A stretch of 64,000 nt of DNA from Salegentibacter sp. 24 (GTDB lineage: Bacteria; Bacteroidota; Bacteroidia; Flavobacteriales; Flavobacteriaceae): the NCBI RefSeq assembly GCF_004362395.1, contig NZ_SNWE01000020.1, forward strand, positions 1 to 64,000. The letters run 5' to 3'. Below the pieces are notes generated by a model, which was not told where the DNA came from, searched no databases, and saw only the letters and a program-made list of their open reading frames with translations. Numbering within the stretch: position 1 is the first letter of the stretch; the number at the start of each line of letters is the position of its first letter. Both the position numbers and the translations under genes were made by a program. This document shows, piece by piece, positions 17,370 through 24,546 of this stretch.

Positions 17370-17801
17370 ATGAAAAAAGTAATTTTATCAGGAATTTTAG
17401 CAATTTCTTCCATCGGAGTCTTTGCACAAACAAGTACGAATAATTTACCAGCTACAGCTCAGGATTTTATCCAGCAGAATTTTTCATCCGTTTCAGTACA
17501 GGAAGTAGCCGAAAATAGTAACTGGAAATTATGGGCAGATGAGAAATATGAAGTAAGCCTTTCTAACGGGGTGGAACTGGATTTTGACAAGGACGGGAAT
17601 ATAATCGAAATCGACAGTAATAAAGATGAAACGATACCATTGTCGGCCTTACCTACTAATATTGTTTCCTATTTAAACCAAAATCATCCTAATGCCCAGG
17701 TTACTGGTTGGGAAAAACAAAATAAAGAACAGGAAGTTGAATTGACCGATGGAACGGAAATAGAATTTGATGGAAAAGGAAATTTCCGAAAAATAGATTA
17801 A
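17370..17801 (+). CDS. Secreted PepSY-like protein
   Basis: A 143-aa protein with a clean signal peptide (MKKVILSGILAISSIGVFAQ) followed by two PepSY-like units: LPATAQDFIQQNFSSVSVQEVAE...YEVSLSNGVELDFDKDGN and LPTNIVSYLNQNHPNAQVTGWEK...EVELTDGTEIEFDGKGN. I start it at the second ATG (17370), because the first two codons (MI) from 17364 add nothing to the signal. It is divergent from the two-component operon whose distal genes include another PepSY-like protein, so both are plausible members of one regulon. Periplasmic location is predicted. Confidence 0.88.
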   Translation: MKKVILSGILAISSIGVFAQTSTNNLPATAQDFIQQNFSSVSVQEVAENSNWKLWADEKYEVSLSNGVELDFDKDGNIIEIDSNKDETIPLSALPTNIVSYLNQNHPNAQVTGWEKQNKEQEVELTDGTEIEFDGKGNFRKID

Positions 17802-17832
17802 GCCTCCTCAAGAAACAGTAGCATCTAACTAT

Positions 17833-17863
17833 TGCCCCAGAAAAAAAAATCCTGGGGCATTTT
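17833..17863 (+). terminator. Rho-independent terminator
   Basis: TGCCCCAG pairs with CTGGGGCA across an A-rich loop and is followed by TTTT on the plus strand. It terminates the secreted PepSY-like gene that ends at 17801. Confidence 0.8.
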
Positions 17864-17875
17864 AGTTAATGATAA

Positions 17876-17902
17876 TAAAAAGGGGCGGTTTAAAACCACC
17901 CC
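17876..17902 (-). terminator. Rho-independent terminator for the gdhA operon
   Basis: On the minus strand GGGGTGGTT and AACCGCCCC form a hairpin with one mismatch around a short loop, followed by TTTTT. It lies 34 bp after the stop of the last gene of the gdhA operon and back to back with the opposite terminator at 17833. Confidence 0.8.
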
Positions 17903-17935
17903 AAACTAGTCAACCAAACACAGTCAATATAAAAA

Positions 17936-18352
17936 CTAGTTGAAACTAAGTTTTAGAAATTTAAAAATCAGTATTTTAAGACCTCTAAAATCCTTGAAAT
18001 GTTTACGAAGTGTGGTTTTAAAAACCAAATGGTCTTTTAAATAAAAATTCTCACACTGCACATCGTCGCATTCTTTTAAACCCTCCAGTTTATTTTTATA
18101 ATCGAAGAAGGTGGTCAAATGAAACTCATTAGCTTTGTTTAATAGCTCAAGTTGCTTTATTAAATAACTAGCATCTTCTTTATTTATCTCAACTCTTACG
18201 GTTTCCTTTAAGCCTGAGTTTAAAATATTACTGAAGAAATTAATTTCCTCATTAATAAAAATCAGGTGCTCCTCCCAATCCTCAGATTCGGATTGGATAC
18301 TTAAGATTTGTATTTCCTCATCATTATGATGTTCCTGAAACTTCTCCATCAT
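17936..18352 (-). CDS. Small helical protein of unknown function (138 aa)
   Basis: This protein is unrecognised by family name. It is soluble and helical, with an acidic N-terminus (EEIQILSIQSESEDWEEH) and a Lys/Phe-rich C-terminal helix. It shares the W-x(3)-I/L-x-F-x(3)-E-x(2)-FF-x-N-x-L pattern and C-terminal layout with the 137-aa protein at 408-821, so the two look like paralogues. It is the last gene of the gdhA operon, 6 bp after the GreA/GreB-like gene and followed by a strong terminator. Two Cys are present in a CDDVQC segment. Co-expression with glutamate dehydrogenase suggests a link to nitrogen status, which is inference. Confidence 0.78.
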   Translation of the reverse strand: MMEKFQEHHNDEEIQILSIQSESEDWEEHLIFINEEINFFSNILNSGLKETVRVEINKEDASYLIKQLELLNKANEFHLTTFFDYKNKLEGLKECDDVQCENFYLKDHLVFKTTLRKHFKDFRGLKILIFKFLKLSFN

Positions 18353-18358
18353 CTTACT

Positions 18359-18772
18359 TTATTTTTGCATTTTTATTTCCTTTGCCATTTGTTCCACTTT
18401 TATAATATTTATGGAATTTTTACCGGTAGGGAATTCCCATTCCACCTTATCCCCCTGGGCATAGCCAAATAAAGCTAGCGCCATAGGAGCAAGAATAGAA
18501 ATCTTATGATCCTTAATGTTGCTGTGATCGGGTGTCACTATCTGGTAAGTTCTGTTTACACCAAACGGAGTAGCGATTTCAACTTTTGAATTAAATCTAA
18601 CCACATCCTCTGGCATCTTTTTTTCACTCACAATTTTTGCAAAATCGAGTTCGCTTCTTAACTTTTCTATAGATGCACGATAGGTACTATCTTTATAGTA
18701 CTGCGCCATAGAAACGATCCGTTTTAAAAGTTCATATTCTAACTTCTCAATTATGATTACATCATATTTCAT
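18359..18772 (-). CDS. GreA/GreB-family elongation factor-like protein
   Basis: A 137-aa protein with a short helical N-terminus and a C-terminal GreA/GreB (FKBP-like) domain: FNSKVEIATPFGVNRTYQIVTPDHSN, then ISILAPMALALFGYAQGDKVEWEFP. The N-terminal part is shorter than the coiled coil of true GreA and resembles Rnk-like anti-Gre or accessory RNA-polymerase-channel proteins. It should bind in the polymerase secondary channel. It lies between gdhA (17 bp upstream) and the small helical gene (6 bp downstream). Whether it has cleavage-stimulating activity is unclear, because the acidic finger tip is not obvious. Confidence 0.82.
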   Translation of the reverse strand: MKYDVIIIEKLEYELLKRIVSMAQYYKDSTYRASIEKLRSELDFAKIVSEKKMPEDVVRFNSKVEIATPFGVNRTYQIVTPDHSNIKDHKISILAPMALALFGYAQGDKVEWEFPTGKNSINIIKVEQMAKEIKMQK

Positions 18773-18789
18773 GTCTTTAAAAGAATTTA

Positions 18790-20070
18790 TTAAGGAAATA
18801 TACCTCGCTGGTTATATGCAGTCTCAATTCTAGAAATCGCCAGGATATAAGCCGCTGTTCGCCAGTCGGTATTTCGATCTTCAACTTCCTTTTCAACTTT
18901 TTTAAATACCTGGAGCAGTTTTTTCTCTAGTTTCCCCATCACCTCTTCCAGTTCCCATAATTCGCCATTTCTATTTTGCAGCCATTCAAAATAACTTCCA
19001 ATTACGCCTCCAGAGTTACATAGGATATCAGGTATAATAGTGATCCCTTTTTCCAAAAGAATGGCTTCCCCTTCCTCGTTTGTGGGACCATTAGCACCTT
19101 CCGCGATTATAGATGCCTTTATCTGATAAGCATTATCCCCGGTTATCTGATTCCCAAGAGCTGCCGGAATTAAAATATCACATTCCAATCCAAAAAACTC
19201 ATCAGAATCAATTTCCTTTGCATCTGCGAACCCCTGAATAGATCCTTTCCTTGGGCTTGAATGTTCAAATAAGCTTTCAACTGAAATCCCTTTCTCATTA
19301 AATAAAGTAGCGTGGGCATCCTGCACCGCAATAAGTTTAGCACCTTCGCCAATTAAAAATTTTGAAGCCCAATAGCCTACATTTCCAAATCCCTGCACGA
19401 TAAAAGTTTTATCCTTTAATGATTCCCCGCGTGATTTTATAAGTTCTTTGGTAGTTAAATACACCCCAAATCCTGTGGCCCGGTCTCGACCTTCCAAACC
19501 ACCAGAACCTACCGGTTTGCCGGTTACCACATGCTGGTTTTGTGAGCGCTCTGAAGTGGATATAGTAGACATATAGGTGTCTGCAATCCATGCCATGGTT
19601 TGCGCATTGGTATTTACATCCGGTGCAGGGATATCATGTTCCGGCCCTATATTTTCTCCCAAAGCATAGGTAAACCTACGGGTAATTCGTTCCAGTTCAG
19701 CGTCAGAATAATTCCTGGGATCCAGTTGGATTCCTCCTTTTGCTCCGCCATATGGTAAACCCGCTAATGAAGTTTTCCAGGTCATCCACATTGCCAGGGC
19801 TTTGGCTGCATCCACATCTACAGTTGGGTGGTATCGCAAGCCACCTTTATACGGTCCCAGGGCATTATTATGCTGTACCCTGTAGCCAGTGAAAATCTCC
19901 ACTTTTCCGTTATCCATTTTTACCGGAAAGTGAACCACGATCTCATTATTAGTAATCTCCAGGATTTTCTTAATATTTGGATTTAAATCGATAATACCGG
20001 CCGTTTTATTAAACTGTTTAATAACCGTATCATACATACTTTGTTTCGGCGTATTCTTTGTCGTTATCAT
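18790..20070 (-). CDS. gdhA: Glutamate dehydrogenase (Glu/Leu/Phe/Val family)
   Basis: A 426-aa hexameric-type amino-acid dehydrogenase. The substrate-binding segment YKGGLRYHP and MTWKTSLAGLPYGGAKGG hold the catalytic Lys residues, APDVNTNAQTMAWI follows, and the Rossmann motif is VQGFGNVG. It interconverts glutamate and 2-oxoglutarate plus ammonia. I choose ATG 20070 rather than a TTG three codons earlier. It lies 12 bp after the 54-aa CxxC gene and 17 bp before the GreA-like gene, forming an operon. A sigma-54 promoter and repeated upstream element precede the operon, next to an NtrC-type regulator, which implies control by nitrogen or another stress signal. Confidence 0.95.
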   Translation of the reverse strand: MITTKNTPKQSMYDTVIKQFNKTAGIIDLNPNIKKILEITNNEIVVHFPVKMDNGKVEIFTGYRVQHNNALGPYKGGLRYHPTVDVDAAKALAMWMTWKTSLAGLPYGGAKGGIQLDPRNYSDAELERITRRFTYALGENIGPEHDIPAPDVNTNAQTMAWIADTYMSTISTSERSQNQHVVTGKPVGSGGLEGRDRATGFGVYLTTKELIKSRGESLKDKTFIVQGFGNVGYWASKFLIGEGAKLIAVQDAHATLFNEKGISVESLFEHSSPRKGSIQGFADAKEIDSDEFFGLECDILIPAALGNQITGDNAYQIKASIIAEGANGPTNEEGEAILLEKGITIIPDILCNSGGVIGSYFEWLQNRNGELWELEEVMGKLEKKLLQVFKKVEKEVEDRNTDWRTAAYILAISRIETAYNQRGIFP

Positions 20071-20082
20071 TTTTATCAAATT

Positions 20083-20247
20083 TTATTGAAAATGCTCGCA
20101 GAACATTTTTCTGTTGTCTTTCCAGGTGCAGTGGTGTCTTAAATCGCAATTGAAACAAAGCGTTTTAAAAAGTTCACTACCTGCTCGCTGTAGCTCCTTT
20201 TCACTTTCCTTCATTACTGCCGGGTTTTCCATTTCAGCTATATTCAT
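20083..20247 (-). CDS. 54-aa cysteine-motif protein, first gene of the gdhA operon
   Basis: This is a short gene easily missed. It has an ATG at 20247 and a TAA at 20085-20083, 12 bp before gdhA. The protein has a helical N-terminus with four Met, then LCFNCDLRHHCTWKDNRKMF and a CEHFQ end. The four cysteines (31, 34, 40, 50) with adjacent His form CxxC-x5-C-x9-C, suggesting a small zinc or Fe-S knuckle. Similar small CxxC...C...CEH(F/Y)-ending proteins occur in Bacteroidota, as far as I recall. The start sits about 15 nt after the start site predicted from the sigma-54 promoter at 20273-20288. Function is unknown; a redox or metal-responsive partner of glutamate dehydrogenase is only a guess. 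Confidence 0.72.
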   Translation of the reverse strand: MNIAEMENPAVMKESEKELQRAGSELFKTLCFNCDLRHHCTWKDNRKMFCEHFQ

Positions 20248-20272
20248 AGAGTCTGTTTTTGGAAAGCATTAA

Positions 20273-20288
20273 AGCTAAAGACGTGCCC
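20273..20288 (-). promoter_or_regulatory. Sigma-54 promoter of the CxxC-gdhA operon
   Basis: The minus strand reads GGGCACGTCTTTAGCT. Against TGGCACGnnnnTTGCw it matches at 10 of the 12 defined positions, keeps the GG and GC dinucleotides exactly 10 bp apart, and places transcription start near 20262, 15 nt before the ATG at 20247. A sigma-54-dependent regulator is encoded 130 bp upstream. Confidence 0.72.
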
Positions 20289-20383
20289 AAAAGATTAAAA
20301 AATGAGCTATTGATATTTAAACCGCTGAATTCCAGACACAATGAGGTTCAAACAAATTTATTCCAAAATTTTCTACTGGAAGG

Positions 20384-20413
20384 AAATTACCCGGTTGGGA
20401 GAAATTTACCCGG
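20384..20413 (-). promoter_or_regulatory. Candidate enhancer (UAS) with repeated CCGGGTAA
   Basis: CCGGGTAA occurs twice on the minus strand, at 20406-20413 and 20387-20394, exactly 19 bp apart, each followed by an AT-rich AATTT. The pair lies about 110-140 bp upstream of the -12 element, the normal distance for an NtrC-type enhancer, and just beyond the stop of the regulator gene. The gap 20289-20383 contains nothing else recognisable. Confidence 0.5.
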
Positions 20414-20417
20414 AAGC

Positions 20418-21737
20418 TTATTTGATTTTTTCCCGTAAGGTTTTACGGTCTATTTGCAAGATTTCTGCAGCCCTGGTTTTATTTTGATCTACTGCCGCAA
20501 GTACTTTTAGGATATGCCTTTTTTCCACCTCTTTTAATGCAGCTAATTCTTCCTCCACTTCTGGAATCTGGTATTTTACGGTAGCGGGCAGATCCTGCGG
20601 AAGAATTTCATCTTCACACATTATAATAGCGCGTTGAATGACATTTTCTAATTCCCGAATATTCCCCGGCCAATTGTAACGAGTTAAAATTTCAACAGTT
20701 TTTTTAGCTAATTTTAAATTGCTTTTTCCATACTCCCGTTGGTATTTATCTAGAAAGGTTTTGGCAAGGGGTAAAATATCTTCCTTTCGATCGCGCAAAG
20801 GTGGAGTAAGAATATCGACCACATTTAAACGGTAATAAAGATCTTCTCTAAAAGTTCCTTTTTCTACCATCTCCTGTAAATCACTGTTAGTAGCCGCGAT
20901 AACCCGAAGCTGGATTTTATCTGAATTTCGGGCGCCAACTTTCCTGACTTCTTTTTCCTGAAGCACGCGCAATAATTTAACCTGAACAGCCAATGTAGCC
21001 GTACCGATTTCGTCTAAAAAGATGGTACCTCCGTTAGCTGCCTGGAAGTACCCTTCTCGGGTTTCAGAAGCACCGGTAAAGGCACCTTTAGTAGATCCGA
21101 ATAATTCCGATTCTAATAAATTTTCCGGAATGGCACCACAGTTCACCGCGATAAACGGGTTTTGCGCAAAAGAACCTTTGTAATGAATGGCCCTGGCCAC
21201 GAGTTCTTTTCCGGTGCCGCTCTCTCCTTTAATTAAAATAGTAGCACGGTTATTTTTCACCCTTTCTATAATATCCACTAGTTCTTCAAACTTTGCTGAA
21301 GAGCCAACCATCCCGGCATAATTGCTTTCTACCTGGGAACGCCTTATTGATTTGTGAATTAAAGGCAGGTTATTAAGAGACTTCTTAACAGAAAAAAGCA
21401 ACTCGCTTTTTGTAAAAGGCTTTGGTAAATAATCTAAAGCACCTGATTTAATAGCGGTGAGTGCATTATCAATAGATGGATAACCGGTAATTACCAGTTT
21501 GGGTATTCCAGGATAATGATCATCCACATATTTTACTAATTCCATCCCATTCATCCCAGGCATTTGTAAGTCAGTTATTAATAGATCGATAGTGCTATGC
21601 TTTAATATATCTATCGCTTCAACCACAGAACCGGCTTTATAAGTATGATAATTTTCCTGGCTAAGGCTCCGGTCCAGAACCTCGAGCATATCAAAATCGT
21701 CATCAACTATTAACAAGTTTTCTTTCCTTAAAGCCAT
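20418..21737 (-). CDS. Sigma-54-dependent response regulator (NtrC family)
   Basis: A 439-aa three-domain regulator. The receiver has the acidic cluster VDDDFD, phosphoacceptor Asp56 in LLITDLQMPG and Lys in YLPKPF. The AAA+ domain has Walker A GESGTGKE (171-178) and the sigma-54 contact loop GAFTGA (218-223). The C-terminus is a Fis-type helix-turn-helix (KRHILKVLAAVDQNKTRAAEIL). It is co-directional with the kinase gene, separated by a single base. The nearest sigma-54 promoter is that of the CxxC-gdhA operon just downstream, making this operon its most likely target. Confidence 0.95.
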   Translation of the reverse strand: MALRKENLLIVDDDFDMLEVLDRSLSQENYHTYKAGSVVEAIDILKHSTIDLLITDLQMPGMNGMELVKYVDDHYPGIPKLVITGYPSIDNALTAIKSGALDYLPKPFTKSELLFSVKKSLNNLPLIHKSIRRSQVESNYAGMVGSSAKFEELVDIIERVKNNRATILIKGESGTGKELVARAIHYKGSFAQNPFIAVNCGAIPENLLESELFGSTKGAFTGASETREGYFQAANGGTIFLDEIGTATLAVQVKLLRVLQEKEVRKVGARNSDKIQLRVIAATNSDLQEMVEKGTFREDLYYRLNVVDILTPPLRDRKEDILPLAKTFLDKYQREYGKSNLKLAKKTVEILTRYNWPGNIRELENVIQRAIIMCEDEILPQDLPATVKYQIPEVEEELAALKEVEKRHILKVLAAVDQNKTRAAEILQIDRKTLREKIK

Positions 21738-21738
21738 A

Positions 21739-22839
21739 TCACAAGTTCAGGGGTAGTTTAATTTTAAAGATAGTTCCTTTTGGATGATTATCCGCAATAC
21801 TAATTTCACCTCGATGGCTTTTAATGATACCGTGCACAACGCTTAAACCAAGACCAGAACCTTCTCCAAGGGGTTTGGTAGTATAGAAAGGTTCAAATAT
21901 CCTATTCTTCAATTCAGGGGCAATTCCTTTTCCTTCATCGGCAATTTCAATACTATAAAAGTTCTCATTGTTATGAATATCAATAACAATTTGTGAATTT
22001 TCCGGAGAATAGTAAATGGCATTAATAACCAGATTAAAAAAGACCTGAGTTAATTGTATAGGGTCTACCTGTGCTTTTAAAGCAGGATCTTCAATATGGA
22101 GTTTAAATCTGATATGCGCCTTTTTAAAATTGGGTTTTAAAAGGGAAAGTGCTTGGGTAATCACCGGTTTTATTTCGATCTTTTTAAAATCCTGTGGCAT
22201 ATCACAAGAGAAAAACATCAGTTTTTTCACCACTTCCCTGGAATAAATGGCGGAGTTAAGAATCTTTTTAGCATCCCGCTTGGTTTGCAATTCCTTGGTT
22301 TTCTCTTCAATAAATTCAGCAAAACCCAAAATGTTACCAAGGGGAGTGTTTAGTTCATGTGCTATTCCCGCAGTGATTTCCCCCAAAATAGATAAGCGGT
22401 CGTTCCTCTGGGCAGTTTGCTTTAAAAGCTCCTCCTGCATTTTAATATTTTGACGCTCAAAAAATAAGGCAATTTCGTCGGCTACCTTGTCAAGCAGTCG
22501 TTGCTCCTCCACCAGGAAATGCGCTTTAGACAAATCTGAAGCTGGATAATGAACTTTTATAAAACCCATTTCCTTTTCGGAAATCTCAATAACACTTATT
22601 TGCGAATAGCTTTCTAATGGAATTAGGTTTGAACTTAGGTGATAAGTTTCACACTTTATCTCCACGCTAGCAAGCTCAGGAAACCGCCAGGCATTTTTGA
22701 GGATCTGGGTGACGGAATTCAAGGTCGCTTCATAAGAACCGTTAAACTCCCTAATAGCTGATGAAACCTGATAAAGACAGGAAAGCTCTTTTATTCGCTC
22801 TTGCAACTTTTCCTCAGTAGAAATATTCTCTGATGTCAT
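21739..22839 (-). CDS. Cytoplasmic sensor histidine kinase paired with the sigma-54 regulator
   Basis: A 366-aa kinase without membrane helices. An N-terminal coiled coil (TEEKLQERIKELSCLYQVSSAI) leads into a GAF-like sensor of about 130 residues. The HisKA motif AGIAHELNTPLGNILGFAEF carries the phosphoacceptor His, and the ATPase has N-box FFNLVINAIYYSPE and G-boxes DEGKGIAPE and GSGLGLSVVHGI. I start it at ATG 22839 because a perfect -7 box lies at 22859-22866, inside the longer reading. It forms a cognate pair with the NtrC-type regulator. The signal is probably cytoplasmic (small ligand or redox). Confidence 0.92.
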   Translation of the reverse strand: MTSENISTEEKLQERIKELSCLYQVSSAIREFNGSYEATLNSVTQILKNAWRFPELASVEIKCETYHLSSNLIPLESYSQISVIEISEKEMGFIKVHYPASDLSKAHFLVEEQRLLDKVADEIALFFERQNIKMQEELLKQTAQRNDRLSILGEITAGIAHELNTPLGNILGFAEFIEEKTKELQTKRDAKKILNSAIYSREVVKKLMFFSCDMPQDFKKIEIKPVITQALSLLKPNFKKAHIRFKLHIEDPALKAQVDPIQLTQVFFNLVINAIYYSPENSQIVIDIHNNENFYSIEIADEGKGIAPELKNRIFEPFYTTKPLGEGSGLGLSVVHGIIKSHRGEISIADNHPKGTIFKIKLPLNL

Positions 22840-22858
22840 AATTACCGGTTTATGTAGG

Positions 22859-22866
22859 CAAAGATA
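22859..22866 (-). promoter_or_regulatory. -7 promoter box (TATCTTTG)
   Basis: TATCTTTG is a full match to TAnnTTTG. Transcription would begin about 13 nt before the chosen kinase start codon at 22839. This housekeeping promoter for the kinase/regulator pair contrasts with the sigma-54 promoter of the gdhA operon. Confidence 0.5.
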
Positions 22867-23162
22867 TGTAGAAGTGGTAGTTTCTCTATTAGATCTGCCA
22901 AGAGAAAACATCATTTAAGAATGTTAAAGTCAGGTGGTACTATTAAAAAACCTGCTTGTATTCATGGAAGATTTTTGAATGTTTACAGAGCATAAAAAAA
23001 TTCTCGGTAATACTATACAAGTTTCTATTTAATTTTTAGTCTACCTTATGAAATTAATTCCAAGAATTAAAATCTTAAGTTTCCGTAAACAGATTTTAAA
23101 AAAACTAAAAACTCTCGAAGCCATTTGAGTGCAACAGTGCGGTCCGCGATTAATGTTTAGCA

Positions 23163-23197
23163 AAAGAAAAAGCTCCAGGAGATCCGGAGCTTTTCTT
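23163..23197 (-). terminator. Rho-independent terminator of the beta-barrel gene
   Basis: AAAAGCTCC and GGAGCTTTT form a strong stem with a 9-nt loop and A/T tracts on both sides, 45 bp after the stop at 23240. It may work in both directions. The rest of the gap 22867-23239 has no recognisable gene apart from a doubtful 26-codon basic frame at 23048-23128. Confidence 0.8.
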
Positions 23198-23239
23198 TCG
23201 CCTTATTTCAACTTGGTTTAATTCACCATAAGGACTTAA

Positions 23240-24382
23240 TTAATCAAACTGTAAATTTGACTCAGGTTCGATTTCAGAAACCGACTTCCTACCTCCTATT
23301 CGGTAAGAAATCCCTAGATTTATTAAATAATCAGCAAAAGCTGCATCACCATTACGAGGTTCCCCTGTGACAATTTGTGTTTCAAGATCTGTTACACTCT
23401 GCGGGCGCTGTCTCCTTAATGCAACGGGTACATTTAAATTGACAGAAAATTTATTATGCATAAAAGATACTCCAGGATCTATAGAAAGAACATTTCCGGG
23501 CCTTCTAAATCCATCGCTTCCACCAATCACATCTTCCACAGGCACTCCTTCAAAACGTGCACCAAGAGAAGCAGAGAAACTTTGGGATAAACTATAGCCA
23601 AGACCGGCGCGCAGCGCAAACTGGTCTGGCACTGACATAACAGATTCATTTTCAAGTATAGGACTCAAGGTTTCTCTGAAAGTTCTTATGCCGTTAGTTT
23701 CCCTTGGGTTAAAAAGATAAAATCCACCACCATAGATAAAAAATTCGTTGATTATCGTTCGATAAAACTGAAAATCAGCGGTAAGACCAAATCCTCCGTC
23801 TCCAGGCTGTATTGACTGATCAACCGGCCTAACTTGAGGTGAATTTTCAGGACCAACATTGTAAAAAATATCTGTAGCATTATAATTTCCAGTAGGAAGC
23901 TTTATACCCAAACCTAATGCCAAATTTCCATTTAGGTGAGTTGTAGGATTAAATAGCCAGTACCCCATTCCTATTCTTATATCTGCAAGACCCCGCGAAA
24001 AAGTTTTATGCCGCTCTTCACGTCCGTGTTCATATAAAGAAGAGCGTTCATTAAGGACAGTGGGGATGGTAATTCCTGCATACAATCTGTCGGTAATTCC
24101 ATAATTCAGGCTAAAATCCCAGGAATGGGAATAATTTATTACTTCAGTATTATTTGAAACCCTATCGGGTTCTTCCTGAGTTCCTTTAAAATGTCTAAAT
24201 GATTTAAAGTATCGATAGTTCATGCCAAGCTGAAAATCTCCCCTGCCAAGCAAATTGCTTTCTAATTCATTACCGACACTACAGGAAAAATGCCTAATAG
24301 CAACACAACCTTGTGCCTTGATCATTTGCGGAAGAATTAAAACTGATAATAGGAAAAGGAAAAGAACGTATTTTGTTTTCAT
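23240..24382 (-). CDS. Outer-membrane beta-barrel protein (transporter-like)
   Basis: A 380-aa protein with a signal peptide (MKTKYVLFLFLLSVLILPQMIKAQ, read from ATG 24382) and a barrel of alternating strands, for example FQLGMNYRYF, FSLNYGITDRLYAGITIPTV, LADIRIGMGYWLF and LALGLGIKLPTGNY. It ends with YLINLGISYRIGG. The pattern is that of porin-like proteins often annotated as transporter or phenol-degradation MetA-like in Bacteroidota. Three N-terminal Cys residues (GCVAIRHFSCSVG) may form a disulphide. It is a single-gene unit with its own terminator. The ligand is unknown; the next genes divergently upstream are a two-component system. Confidence 0.8.
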   Translation of the reverse strand: MKTKYVLFLFLLSVLILPQMIKAQGCVAIRHFSCSVGNELESNLLGRGDFQLGMNYRYFKSFRHFKGTQEEPDRVSNNTEVINYSHSWDFSLNYGITDRLYAGITIPTVLNERSSLYEHGREERHKTFSRGLADIRIGMGYWLFNPTTHLNGNLALGLGIKLPTGNYNATDIFYNVGPENSPQVRPVDQSIQPGDGGFGLTADFQFYRTIINEFFIYGGGFYLFNPRETNGIRTFRETLSPILENESVMSVPDQFALRAGLGYSLSQSFSASLGARFEGVPVEDVIGGSDGFRRPGNVLSIDPGVSFMHNKFSVNLNVPVALRRQRPQSVTDLETQIVTGEPRNGDAAFADYLINLGISYRIGGRKSVSEIEPESNLQFD

Positions 24383-24546
24383 AGGCCTATAATTGAACAT
24401 TTTTACTTTGTCGTAGCACCAAAGTAGTTCTATTTTAAACAGGTATAGGCTAACAGAAAATCAAAAAGATTAAGCAAAGGTTAATTGAATTAATAAGGAA
24501 TTAATTAAGTAGTAGATAGTTAATTTTTAGTAATATAGTTGCTGAT

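Noticed and set aside
22867-22914. Earlier start for the sigma-54 kinase, extending to 22914
   Set aside because: A perfect -7 promoter box lies inside that extension, and the added N-terminal residues lack any domain.
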